NCBI GenBank assembly: GCA_022839745.1
Contig: JALHJB010000006.1
Span: 1 to 64,000 of the forward strand
DNA length: 64,000 nt
Direction: 5' to 3'
DNA from: Actinomycetes bacterium
GTDB taxonomy: Bacteria > Actinomycetota > Coriobacteriia > Anaerosomatales > Anaerosomataceae
Positions 25,941 through 35,860 of the stretch are shown here, in pieces; position 1 is the stretch's first letter; every line of letters begins with the position of its first letter. A program made the translations under genes and the position numbers. Below the pieces are notes generated by a model that worked only from the letters and a program-made list of their open reading frames with translations, ran no database searches and was not told the DNA's origin.

Positions 25941-28034
25941 TCAGCCTCCGATCCCGATGCGGACGTCGGCGGCGATCGCCCCGGCCCCGCGCTTCCCAAC
26001 GATGAGCGGATTGATATCGAGCTCGGCGATGTCATCGAACTCCGTCGCCAGTGCCGAGACCCTGCAGATGGCATCGACGATGGCCTCGATGTCGGCAGGG
26101 GGCTCTCCCCGGGCACCGCGCAGCAAGGCGGAGGCCCGGATCTCACCGATCATCTCACGGGCCTCGTCGGGGGTGACCGGACACATCCGGAATGAGACGT
26201 CCTTCAGGACCTCCACGTAGATGCCGCCGAGGCCGAACATGAGGATCGGACCGAACGCGGGATCACGGTTCACGCCGATGATGACCTCGCGGCCGGGCTG
26301 CAGCTGCTCCTGCAGGGTGACGCCCCAGATGGTGGCCTCAGGCAAACGGTGCAGCACACGCCGCATGATCGAATCGTAGGCCTCTTCGACGTCTTCGGGC
26401 GAGCGGATATCGAAAACGATGCCGCCGATGTCCGACTTGTGCAACACGTCGGGGCTCGCGATCTTCATGACCACGGGAAAGCCGATCGACGCGGCAAGGT
26501 CCTGCGCTTCCCGCAGATCGCGGGCGAGCCCCGACGCGGGCGTTTGCAGACCGTACGCCTCGGCGATACGCGCCGCTGACGACTCCGTGATGAACGTGCG
26601 TTTCGCTTCCCGGGCGTGATCGATGGCGGAGCGGACCACCGCAGTGTCGGCCTCGACGACACGGGGCTCGGCCGGCTGAAGCGCCTGTCGGTAGGCATGG
26701 CGTTGCATGGCGCCGAGCGTTGCGATCGCGCGCTCGGGAAACGCGAAGTTGGGGACCCCGTGCGCCCGCAGCGACTCCTCGGCCGTGGCAACGGTCGCAT
26801 CGCCCATGAACACCGCCAGGGTGGTCGGGCCACTGTCCGACGCCACGCGCGCGATAGCCTCGGCGGTCTCAAGGGGCTCGGTCATCGCCTGCGGTGTGAG
26901 GATGACCACCATCGACCGCACGCCGGGGTCACGCGCCACGATGCGCGCGGCTTGCTCGAAGCGCGCAGCCGGCGCGTCGCCGAGGATGTCGACAGGGTTG
27001 TAGACCGAGGCGGCCGAGGGCAGCACCTCCCGCAACGCGCTCACCGTGGAGGGTTCAAGGCCCGCGAGCGTGACGCCTTCGCTGGCGCACGCGTCGGTAG
27101 CGAGGATCGCGGGACCGCCGGCGTTGGTGAGTATCACGGTGCCGGGACCGGTGGGCAGCGGCTGGCGCGCGAAGCCTTCGGCGTAGTCGAAGAGCTGCTC
27201 CACGGTCTTGGCGTGCACGGCGCCCGCCTTGCGGAACGCGGCCTCGTACGCCACGCGCGAACCCGCGAGGCTGCCGGTGTGCGACGACACCGCTTTGGCA
27301 CCGGCGTCCGAAGTGCCTGCGGTGAGGGCGATGAACGGCGCGCGTTCACCAAGCTCTCGGACGGCGCGAACGAAGGCCGCGCCGTCGGTCACGGCCTCCA
27401 GATACGCCACCACAACGCCGGTTCCGGGGTCGCGCGACCACGCCTCGATGAGGTCGACCTCGGAGATGTCCGCCTTGTTGCCGAGGCTTACGAAGTGCGC
27501 GAGTCCGATCCCCTCACCGCGTGCCCAATCAAGGATCGCGGTGCCAAGCGCACCGGACTGAGACAGGAACGAGATGCTCCCGGGAGAGGGCATGATCGGC
27601 GCGAACGAGGCGTTGAGCCCCGCCCGCGTCGCAATGAGACCGAGACAGTTGGGGCCAAGGATCCGGACGCCTCCAGCACGTGCGGCGGCGAGGAGGTCGC
27701 GTTCGATGGCCGCTCCGGCGGGACCGCTCTCCCTGAAACCAGCGGAGATGACGATCGCCGAGGTCACACCCCGGGCGGCACATTGGTTCACAGCGTCAAC
27801 GGCTGCGGCCGCAGGGACGACGATCACGGCAAGGTCGACCGGGTCAGGGACGTCGGCGATCCTGGAGAACGCGGGCAGGCCGAGGATCTCTGTCGCGTGC
27901 GGATTGACCGGGTAGATCCCGCCCTCATAGCCGCCGTCGATGAGGTTCGCCACCACCGCGCCGCCGACCTTGGCGGGGTCGCGGGAAGCGCCGATGACCG
28001 CAACACCCGCTGGAGCGAAGAAGGCCTCCAACAC
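25941..28034 (-). CDS. acdAB: ADP-forming acetate/acyl-CoA ligase, fused alpha-beta
   Basis: Interconverts acyl-CoA, ADP and phosphate with acid, CoA and ATP, a substrate-level ATP-yielding step of anaerobes. The 697-residue protein joins the alpha part (CoA-binding VAVIGASRDP, NCLGLIA, and the phosphohistidine H252 in SSHTGSLAG) to a beta ATP-grasp part from about 470 (GLQTPASG, VVMKIASPDVLHKSDIGG). The GTG at 28034 follows a G-rich ribosome site. The usual rpmF-plsX link is interrupted by this gene and the DRTGG gene. Acetate is the likely but unproven substrate. Confidence 0.88.
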   Translation of the reverse strand: MLEAFFAPAGVAVIGASRDPAKVGGAVVANLIDGGYEGGIYPVNPHATEILGLPAFSRIADVPDPVDLAVIVVPAAAAVDAVNQCAARGVTSAIVISAGFRESGPAGAAIERDLLAAARAGGVRILGPNCLGLIATRAGLNASFAPIMPSPGSISFLSQSGALGTAILDWARGEGIGLAHFVSLGNKADISEVDLIEAWSRDPGTGVVVAYLEAVTDGAAFVRAVRELGERAPFIALTAGTSDAGAKAVSSHTGSLAGSRVAYEAAFRKAGAVHAKTVEQLFDYAEGFARQPLPTGPGTVILTNAGGPAILATDACASEGVTLAGLEPSTVSALREVLPSAASVYNPVDILGDAPAARFEQAARIVARDPGVRSMVVILTPQAMTEPLETAEAIARVASDSGPTTLAVFMGDATVATAEESLRAHGVPNFAFPERAIATLGAMQRHAYRQALQPAEPRVVEADTAVVRSAIDHAREAKRTFITESSAARIAEAYGLQTPASGLARDLREAQDLAASIGFPVVMKIASPDVLHKSDIGGIVFDIRSPEDVEEAYDSIMRRVLHRLPEATIWGVTLQEQLQPGREVIIGVNRDPAFGPILMFGLGGIYVEVLKDVSFRMCPVTPDEAREMIGEIRASALLRGARGEPPADIEAIVDAICRVSALATEFDDIAELDINPLIVGKRGAGAIAADVRIGIGG

Positions 28035-28071
28035 GCCCCGATCTCCCCCCCTCCACGACGGTGCTCCACAC

Positions 28072-28098
28072 TAAAACGGCGCCCTCGTGGGCGCCGTT
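28072..28098 (-). terminator. Terminator after rpmF
   Basis: A perfect 10-bp stem AACGGCGCCC / GGGCGCCGTT (28075-28098) with a 4-base loop is followed by a short TTTTAG on the minus strand. It lies 6 bp past rpmF. The U-run is short, so partial readthrough into acdAB is likely. Confidence 0.7.
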
Positions 28099-28103
28099 GT
28101 GGC

Positions 28104-28280
28104 TTACTCGGTGTCGATGATCTCTTTGCCGTCATAGTAGCCGCAGGAGAGGCACACGCGGTGCGGCAGCTTCGGCTCATGGCACTGCGGGCACAGCGAG
28201 CGCGAGGGAGCCTCGACATGGTGGGACGAACGGCGCGCGTCACGGGCCGCGCGAGTGGTCTTTCTCTTGGGTACCGCCAT
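28104..28280 (-). CDS. rpmF: 50S ribosomal protein L32
   Basis: A 58-residue L32 beginning MAVPKRKTTRAARDARR. It carries an intact zinc ribbon (CPQC and CLSCGYYDG), so it is the zinc-binding form. It follows yceD after 130 bp, as in most bacteria. The gap holds no convincing promoter. Confidence 0.96.
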   Translation of the reverse strand: MAVPKRKTTRAARDARRSSHHVEAPSRSLCPQCHEPKLPHRVCLSCGYYDGKEIIDTE

Positions 28281-28410
28281 CGGTCGTACTCCCTTCGAGG
28301 CGCCGCATGAGCGGCACTATGATGTCATCGAGCGCAGGCCTGGCCTGGCGCAAGGCGACATGATAGCACACGGCCAAGGGGTCCACACAAGTACTGCGTG
28401 CGGTGTGTTC

Positions 28411-28953
28411 CTACTCCTTCGGCGTGTCATCACCGAGCAGTTCAGCGAGCGCCGAGAAGGGCGACCGTGACAGGTCGGGTCCGCACGCGCAAGGGCCGTC
28501 GTTCAGGTCGGCGCCACACTGCGGGCAGATGCCAGGGCAGTCTTGGGCGTGCAGAGGCGCGAACGGGAGCTCGAGGGCGAGCGCGGTCAGCAGCGCCTCC
28601 ATGATGTCAACGGAGCCATCCACGATGAAGCCGAACTCCTGCTCTTCCGGGAGCTCGGCCTCCTGGCCTTCCTCCACGTAGAAGCCTTCGATCTCGGCGG
28701 TCACGTCCAGGGGGAACTCACGCAGACACCGCGAGCAGACCGCCTGGACCGCAACCGTCAGCATGCCGCTGAGCACGATGCCGGCGCCGGTGGACGTGAG
28801 CATGCTGTCAAGGTGTCCCGGCTCGAGCGGCTTGAACGATTCGGAGCCCACCTCGAGCAGCGGCAATTCCACGGCCGCGTCCATGGGTATGACGCCTCCG
28901 TGCTCCTCGAGGATCGAGCGGACGTCGACGCGGTATGACGGCGATGTGCTCAC
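28411..28953 (-). CDS. yceD: YceD (DUF177) family, 23S rRNA accumulation protein
   Basis: A 180-residue DUF177 protein, a family tied to 23S rRNA accumulation and found next to rpmF. Two cysteine pairs are seen: CSRCLREF in the middle and CPGICPQCGADLN near the C-terminus, the second of zinc-ribbon type. The GTG at 28953 overlaps the stop of the coiled-coil gene. Confidence 0.88.
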   Translation of the reverse strand: MSTSPSYRVDVRSILEEHGGVIPMDAAVELPLLEVGSESFKPLEPGHLDSMLTSTGAGIVLSGMLTVAVQAVCSRCLREFPLDVTAEIEGFYVEEGQEAELPEEQEFGFIVDGSVDIMEALLTALALELPFAPLHAQDCPGICPQCGADLNDGPCACGPDLSRSPFSALAELLGDDTPKE

Positions 28954-29411
28954 TGACCGCGCTGGGCGACCTTGCCCTGCAGCCGGTCACGGCTGCGCTG
29001 CACGGCGGTCAGGAGCTTGCCGAGGTTCACCTCGAGGTTGGCCATCATCTCGTCGGCGTAGTCTTCGGCACCCAACCGTACCTCGCGCTCGCGGGCGCGG
29101 GCGTTGTCGAGGATCTCGGCGGCCTGCTGCTCAGCGAGCTTCACGATCTCCTGCTCCGCGGCCATGGCCTCGGCGCGTGCGCGTGCTTCTTCCAGCACGC
29201 GGTTGGCTTCCTTTTCCGCCTCTTCGAGCATCTCCTGGCGCTCCTTCACGATCCAGCGCGCCTGCTTGAGCTCGTCGGGGAACTGGGCCCTGATCTCATC
29301 GATCAGCTCGTAGATCTTCTCGGGATCCACGATCTTCTGATGCGACAAGGGCACGTTGCGACCGTCGTCCAGAAGTTCCTCGATACGGTCGATGAGCGCC
29401 AAGATGTCCAT
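28950..29411 (-). CDS. Coiled-coil protein downstream of coaD (Rv2927c-like)
   Basis: A 153-residue, highly charged helical protein with a long central coiled coil (about 50-125; RQEMLEEAEKEANRVLEEAR) and no membrane segment. Proteins of this look are conserved next to coaD in Actinobacteria and are often loosely named ATP synthase subunit-b-like or DivIVA-like. Function unknown; the position between coaD and yceD is the best guide. GAGG precedes the ATG. Confidence 0.75.
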   Translation of the reverse strand: MDILALIDRIEELLDDGRNVPLSHQKIVDPEKIYELIDEIRAQFPDELKQARWIVKERQEMLEEAEKEANRVLEEARARAEAMAAEQEIVKLAEQQAAEILDNARAREREVRLGAEDYADEMMANLEVNLGKLLTAVQRSRDRLQGKVAQRGQ

Positions 29412-29421
29412 GCGTACCTCC

Positions 29422-29913
29422 CTAGAGGGACTGGTGCAACCGCGAGATCAACGCCTCGCATACTGCGTCTGGCACGAGCCCGGCCACTGACCCGCCGTGG
29501 CGGGCAATCTCCTTCACTGCTGACGAACTCAAATACGCGTACTCCGGAACAGACATGATGAACATCGTCTCGACGCTCTGGTCGAGCCGGTAGTTCAACT
29601 GCGCCATCTGAAACTCCCGCTCGAAGTCCGTCACCGCACGAAGGCCCTTGATGATGACCTTCGCGTCCGTCTCCTGGGCGAATTCTACTAGAAGTGAGTC
29701 GAATGGGCGGACTTCAACGTTATCGAGATGTGACAACGCGTTCTCGATGAACGTCACGCGTTCCTCCAGGCCGAAGAGCGGTCCCCCGCCCTTGTCCGGG
29801 CTGAGCGCAACGCCCACCACCACAGCATCGAAGATCGCAGCCGCCCGTTCGATCACATCCAGGTGACCGTTTGTGACTGGATCATAGGTTCCCGGGCAGA
29901 GCGCGCGGCTCAC
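29422..29913 (-). CDS. coaD: Phosphopantetheine adenylyltransferase
   Basis: Makes dephospho-CoA from ATP and 4'-phosphopantetheine. The 163-residue protein has the nucleotidyltransferase motif GTYDPVTNGH (8-17, H17), KGLRAVTDFE and YLSSSAVKE. It starts with GTG at 29913, 10 bp after rsmD, the usual rsmD-coaD pair. Confidence 0.97.
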   Translation of the reverse strand: MSRALCPGTYDPVTNGHLDVIERAAAIFDAVVVGVALSPDKGGGPLFGLEERVTFIENALSHLDNVEVRPFDSLLVEFAQETDAKVIIKGLRAVTDFEREFQMAQLNYRLDQSVETMFIMSVPEYAYLSSSAVKEIARHGGSVAGLVPDAVCEALISRLHQSL

Positions 29914-29923
29914 TGGACTTCAC

Positions 29924-30483
29924 TCACCCTTCATATGTCGCGTAGGTGACTCCGGTGTCTCCATACCGCTTCACCACTTGGACGCGGAAACACGCCGGGG
30001 CGACGCCTCCGCCATCGACGCGGTGCTCGTAGACGACGATGCCCCCCGCCTCGAGCATGCCTCCGAGCGCCAGTCCTTCCAGGACCTGCCACACGTCGGC
30101 CGCATCTATCGTATAGGGCGGGTCGGCAAAGAGCAACGACATCGCGTGGAGTCCTGCAGCTTTGACCAGGCGTGATGCATCGCATGTCAGCACACGCCAG
30201 CGCGCGGGCGCTATCCGGAGCGACTCGAGATTGGCGACGATCACGCCCGCTGCCCGACGGTCTCGTTCTACGAACACCACGTGGGCCGCACCGCGCGAGA
30301 GCGCCTCGATCCCGAGCGCGCCGCTACCGGCGTACAGGTCGAGCACGTGTCTCCCCTCGAAGCCACCGGCAAGCGAGAACAGGCTGGAGAACACGGCCTC
30401 ACGGACCCTGTCAGACGTAGGCCGGGTGTCACGCCCGCCGGGAGCCACGAGCCGTTGACCTCTGAAGGAGCCCCCGATCACCC

Positions 30484-30487
<4 letters not shown>
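29924..30487 (-). CDS. rsmD: 16S rRNA (guanine-966-N2)-methyltransferase RsmD
   Basis: A SAM-dependent N2-guanine methyltransferase, 187 residues. It has the SAM motif VLDLYAGSGALGIEALSRG and catalytic D122-PPY (FADPPY). The ATG at 30487 overlaps the recG stop, giving MRVIGGSFRGQRL, the family start. Confidence 0.95.
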
Positions 30488-32604
<2,117 letters not shown>

Positions 32605-33459
32605 TTAGCTGACGCTGTAGAACGCGGCCCCCACAGCGCGCGGGCCGGCGTAGGTGCCGATGACAGCGCCGACGGTGTTGGCCGTGACGAGCTCCCATGC
32701 AACGCCGGTTGCGTCGATGGCTTCCGTGAGCTCGTTGCCAAGCTCTGGGGCCTCGCCGGCAAGGATACCCACTCGCACGGTCTGGCCCTGCGCGCCGGTG
32801 GCACCGATCGCGCCGGCGATCTCGAGAATCGCCTTCCTGGTTCCTTTGACCTTCTTGTATGGCGCAATGACCCCATCGGATCCGAAGGTGAGCACAGGCT
32901 TGATGCTGAGCAGCGATGCGGCGAGCCCCTGGGCCTTGCCGGCGCGACCGCCCTTCACAAGGTACTCGAGTGTGTCGAGCGCGAAGAGCGTTGTCATCCG
33001 ATCAGCCACACGGCGGGCCGCGGAGTCGATGTCGTCGAGCGAACCGCCAGCGTCGCGCGCCTCGACAGCCGCGAACAGCGCGAGGGACAGTCCCACATTG
33101 GTGGTGTGCGTGTCGACGATGCGTACCGGGATGTCCGCCATTCCTGAGGCGAGTGCGGCCGACTCGATCGTGCCGGAGACTGCGGCTGACAGGTGGACCG
33201 AGACGATGCCGTCGCAGCCGTCCTCGGCAAGCTGTCGATACACCCGTGCGAAATCGGCAGGCGATGGCTGCGATGTCTTGGGCAACGATGATGATGCTGC
33301 GAGCAGCTCGTAAAAACGCGACGGGGTGACGTCGACCCAGTCGAGATAAGTGTCCCCGCCGAAGGTGACCCTCAGCGGCACCATCACCACATCAAGCTCG
33401 GCAAGTCGATCGGGGCCGAGGTCACACGTGCTGTCACAGACGATTCCGATACGGCCCAC
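32605..33459 (-). CDS. DegV family fatty-acid-binding protein (FakB-like)
   Basis: A 284-residue DegV protein, a family that binds a fatty acid and presents it to the kinase FakA. It begins VGRIGIVCDSTCDL and has the SQPSPADF and THTTNVGLSLALFA segments typical of the fold. The GTG at 33459 has AGGAGG five bases before it. It lies 29 bp after fakA, so the pair should form a fatty acid kinase that makes acyl-phosphate. Confidence 0.9.
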   Translation of the reverse strand: MGRIGIVCDSTCDLGPDRLAELDVVMVPLRVTFGGDTYLDWVDVTPSRFYELLAASSSLPKTSQPSPADFARVYRQLAEDGCDGIVSVHLSAAVSGTIESAALASGMADIPVRIVDTHTTNVGLSLALFAAVEARDAGGSLDDIDSAARRVADRMTTLFALDTLEYLVKGGRAGKAQGLAASLLSIKPVLTFGSDGVIAPYKKVKGTRKAILEIAGAIGATGAQGQTVRVGILAGEAPELGNELTEAIDATGVAWELVTANTVGAVIGTYAGPRAVGAAFYSVS

Positions 33460-33488
33460 TGGTGCCTCCTGACGGTTTGCGGGATCGA

Positions 33489-35096
33489 TCACTCGACCGC
33501 GAGAAGGACTGGGTAGACAGGCTGGCCACCGCGGTGGCCTTCTACCTCGAGCTTGGGGTACTCGGCCTCCAGACGGCTGACAAGCGCGTCGAGCTCATCG
33601 TCGGAGAGGTCCTCGCCTGCAAGCACGGTGAGCGTCTCTCCCCCATCGGCGATCACACGCACAACGTCGAGCGCCACCTGTTGGATCGTTTCGCCGATGA
33701 CTTCGATCTCGTGGTCCACGATGCCGATGACCTGCCCTGTCTTGATGACACCGGCCTTACCGGTGGAGTCTTTGATGGCGGTGGTTATCTCGGCGGCACG
33801 GACCGCTCTGGCGGCCTCCTCCATCGCGGCGGCGACGTCCTCGAGGGTCTCGGAGCCGTCGTAGGCCAGCAGGGCCGCGAACGCCTGGGGGATCGCGGTG
33901 GTCGGGACCACCGCAACGGGACGGTCCGCAAGGTTGATGACCTGCTGCGCGGCCATGATGATGTTGCGGTTGTTGGGCAGGATCACCACGGAGGCGGCGT
34001 CAACGCGCGATACCGCCTCGAGCAGCTCGGCGGTTGAGGGGTTCATCGTCTGGCCTCCGTCTACCACCACGTCAGCCCCGAGACTCGTGAGGATGTCGCG
34101 GAGTCCGTCGCCGGCGGCGACCGCCACGAACCCAACGGGCTTGGACGGCGCCTTGTCACGTTTGATGCCCTCGGTGCGGTCGGCCGTCTGCCGCCGCATG
34201 TTGTTCACGTGGACCTCGGAGACCTCGCCAAGACCGGTCGCCCACGTGAGCACGGTCCCCGGCTCGTCGGTGTGCACATGGATCTTGTAGGTCTCGCGGT
34301 CGCCCACCACCAGCTCGGATCCGCCCTTCTCGGCGACATACTCCTCGATAACGCTGCGGTCCACCTCGGCGCCATGGAGGAGGAACTCGGTGCAGTACAG
34401 GTACTCCTCGTCGTTCCAGTCATCCACCGGGACGACAGAGAGCGGACCTTCGCCGGTGGAGATGTCGCGCTCGCGGAAGTCGTGTCCCTCGAGAGCCGCG
34501 ACGAATCCTTCCATCAGGATAGCCAGTCCGAAGCCGCCCGCATCGACGACACCGTTCTCCTTGAGCACCGGGAGCAGGTCGGGGCTGCGCTTGACCGAGT
34601 CGTACGCGGCCTGGACCACGATGTCGAGGAAATCGTCGAGCGACGCCTCGCTCCCCACCGCGGCGCGAGCGGCGATCGCCGCGTCCTTGAGGACGGTCAG
34701 CATCGTGCCTTCGACCGGCTTGCGGACCGCCTGGAACGCCACCACCTGGCTGCGCTCCAGTGCAGCAGCGACCGTCTCGGGCGTGAACGCGGTGGCGGTT
34801 GCGGCCACCTCACACAGACCGCGCAGCATCTGCGAGAGGATGACGCCGGAGTTGCCGCGGGCGCCCATGAGCGAACCGTGGGTGATGGCCGAGGCGATCT
34901 CGGCGATCGGCGCGTCTGGCCCGAGCCGTTCAAGGTCCGCCATGACAGCGTCCATGGTCAGAGACATGTTCGTGCCAGTGTCGCCGTCGGGCACCGGGAA
35001 TACGTTGAGGCGGTTCACCTCGTCGACGCGGTCCTTCAGTGCTCGCGCGGCTGCCGCGAAAAGGTCCGCGCCACTTGTCTGTGCGTTGGTCGTCAT
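33489..35096 (-). CDS. fakA: DAK2/DhaL-domain fatty acid kinase FakA (YloV-like)
   Basis: The ATP-binding subunit of fatty acid kinase, 535 residues. The N-terminal DhaL domain (about 8-200) has the nucleotide/metal motif DGDTGTN (37-43) and HGSLMGARGNSGVILSQ. A middle domain follows (CTEFLLHG, KIHVHTDEPG), then a C-terminal DegV-like domain. The ATG at 35096 overlaps the asp23 stop (ATGA). The fakA-degV adjacency supports the kinase role rather than glycerone metabolism. Confidence 0.92.
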   Translation of the reverse strand: MTTNAQTSGADLFAAAARALKDRVDEVNRLNVFPVPDGDTGTNMSLTMDAVMADLERLGPDAPIAEIASAITHGSLMGARGNSGVILSQMLRGLCEVAATATAFTPETVAAALERSQVVAFQAVRKPVEGTMLTVLKDAAIAARAAVGSEASLDDFLDIVVQAAYDSVKRSPDLLPVLKENGVVDAGGFGLAILMEGFVAALEGHDFRERDISTGEGPLSVVPVDDWNDEEYLYCTEFLLHGAEVDRSVIEEYVAEKGGSELVVGDRETYKIHVHTDEPGTVLTWATGLGEVSEVHVNNMRRQTADRTEGIKRDKAPSKPVGFVAVAAGDGLRDILTSLGADVVVDGGQTMNPSTAELLEAVSRVDAASVVILPNNRNIIMAAQQVINLADRPVAVVPTTAIPQAFAALLAYDGSETLEDVAAAMEEAARAVRAAEITTAIKDSTGKAGVIKTGQVIGIVDHEIEVIGETIQQVALDVVRVIADGGETLTVLAGEDLSDDELDALVSRLEAEYPKLEVEGHRGGQPVYPVLLAVE

Positions 35097-35458
35097 GCGC
35101 GCTCCGTCTTCTTCCGGACTTTGATGCCCTGGACATGCACACGCACGTCCGCGACCTGCACATCGGCATCGTGTGTCAACGCGTATCGGACGCGGTCCGC
35201 AAGGTTGCGCGACACCTGCGTCAGGTTCGTTCCGTGCTCGACAACGACGTAGAGGTCGACGATGACGCTCCGCTCGTCGGTGTTGGAGATGATCACGCCC
35301 TTGCGCAGTTTGTCGCGGGAGAGCAGCTGCGCCACGCCTTCGCGCAGTGAAGGGCTCGCCATGCCCACGACGCCGTAGCACTCGAGCGCGACGAAGCCGG
35401 CGATGTCGGCGAGCACGTCGTTCGCGATGGTCACGGTCCCGCGTAGTTCAGAGGCCAT
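35093..35458 (-). CDS. Asp23/Gls24 family envelope protein
   Basis: A 121-residue Asp23 (DUF322) protein. The family links to alkaline or envelope stress and membrane anchoring in Gram-positives. It shows GTVTIANDVLADIAGFVALECYGVVGM and a later VIVDLYVVVEHG, and has no membrane segment. It is the first gene of the minus-strand run, with the asp23-fakA order common in Firmicutes, and is preceded by AAGGAGG. Confidence 0.9.
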   Translation of the reverse strand: MASELRGTVTIANDVLADIAGFVALECYGVVGMASPSLREGVAQLLSRDKLRKGVIISNTDERSVIVDLYVVVEHGTNLTQVSRNLADRVRYALTHDADVQVADVRVHVQGIKVRKKTERA

Positions 35459-35485
35459 GGAGCACCCTCCTTGAGTGAGTCATAT

Positions 35486-35500
35486 GCCCGGATAACGGGC
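35486..35500. repeat. Inverted repeat in the asp23 leader
   Basis: GCCCG-GATAA-CGGGC lies between the minus-strand -10 and the asp23 start. It could be a small leader hairpin or an operator. No regulator is identified. Confidence 0.4.
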
Positions 35501-35509
35501 GATTGCAGT

Positions 35510-35537
35510 AGTATAGCGAAAATGCGCCCGGCGTCAG
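35510..35537 (-). promoter_or_regulatory. Promoter of the asp23-fakA-degV-recG run
   Basis: On the minus strand CTGACG (35532-35537), 16 bp, then TATACT (35510-35515), about 50 bp before asp23. It is the only promoter-like site found at the head of the run. Confidence 0.6.
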
Positions 35538-35580
35538 CGTCGGTCTGTGGCCGCGCTTCAGGCGCTCGATCTTCGCACGC

Positions 35581-35609
35581 TTTACCCTCACAGGCCCCTG
35601 TGCTACCAT
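35581..35609 (+). promoter_or_regulatory. Putative rpmB promoter
   Basis: TTTACC (35581-35586), 17 bp, then TACCAT (35604-35609). The spacer contains an inverted repeat ACAGG-CC-CCTGT (35590-35601). It lies about 60 bp before rpmB and is divergent from the asp23 promoter. Confidence 0.45.
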
Positions 35610-35671
35610 CGCTAAGCTTTGCTGACACTCAGGCGGCTCGATCGCCTCGAACGAACGAAGGATGGACGACG

Positions 35672-35860
35672 ATGTCGAAGGTTTGCACCATCTGTGGCAA
35701 GCACCCGAGCGCGGGCCGCAACGTCAGCCACTCACACCGCGTGACCAATCGCATGTTCCACCCCAACGTGCAGAAGGTCTCCGCCGTCATCGATGGCACG
35801 GTCAAGAAGATCAACGTCTGCACCAAGTGCATGAAGGCCGGCAAGATCACCCGCGCCTAG
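35672..35860 (+). CDS. rpmB: 50S ribosomal protein L28
   Basis: A 62-residue L28 starting MSKVCTICGKHP. Two CxxC pairs (VCTICG and VCTKCMK) show it is the zinc-binding form, as is L32 in this window. AAGGA precedes the ATG. It appears to be a single-gene unit, and its TAG overlaps the stop of the convergent HD-GYP gene in a shared CTAG. Confidence 0.96.
   Translation: MSKVCTICGKHPSAGRNVSHSHRVTNRMFHPNVQKVSAVIDGTVKKINVCTKCMKAGKITRA

Noticed and set aside
26616..28310. 564-codon plus-strand open frame opposite the acyl-CoA synthetase
   Set aside because: Arg/Gly/His-rich shadow frame without family features.
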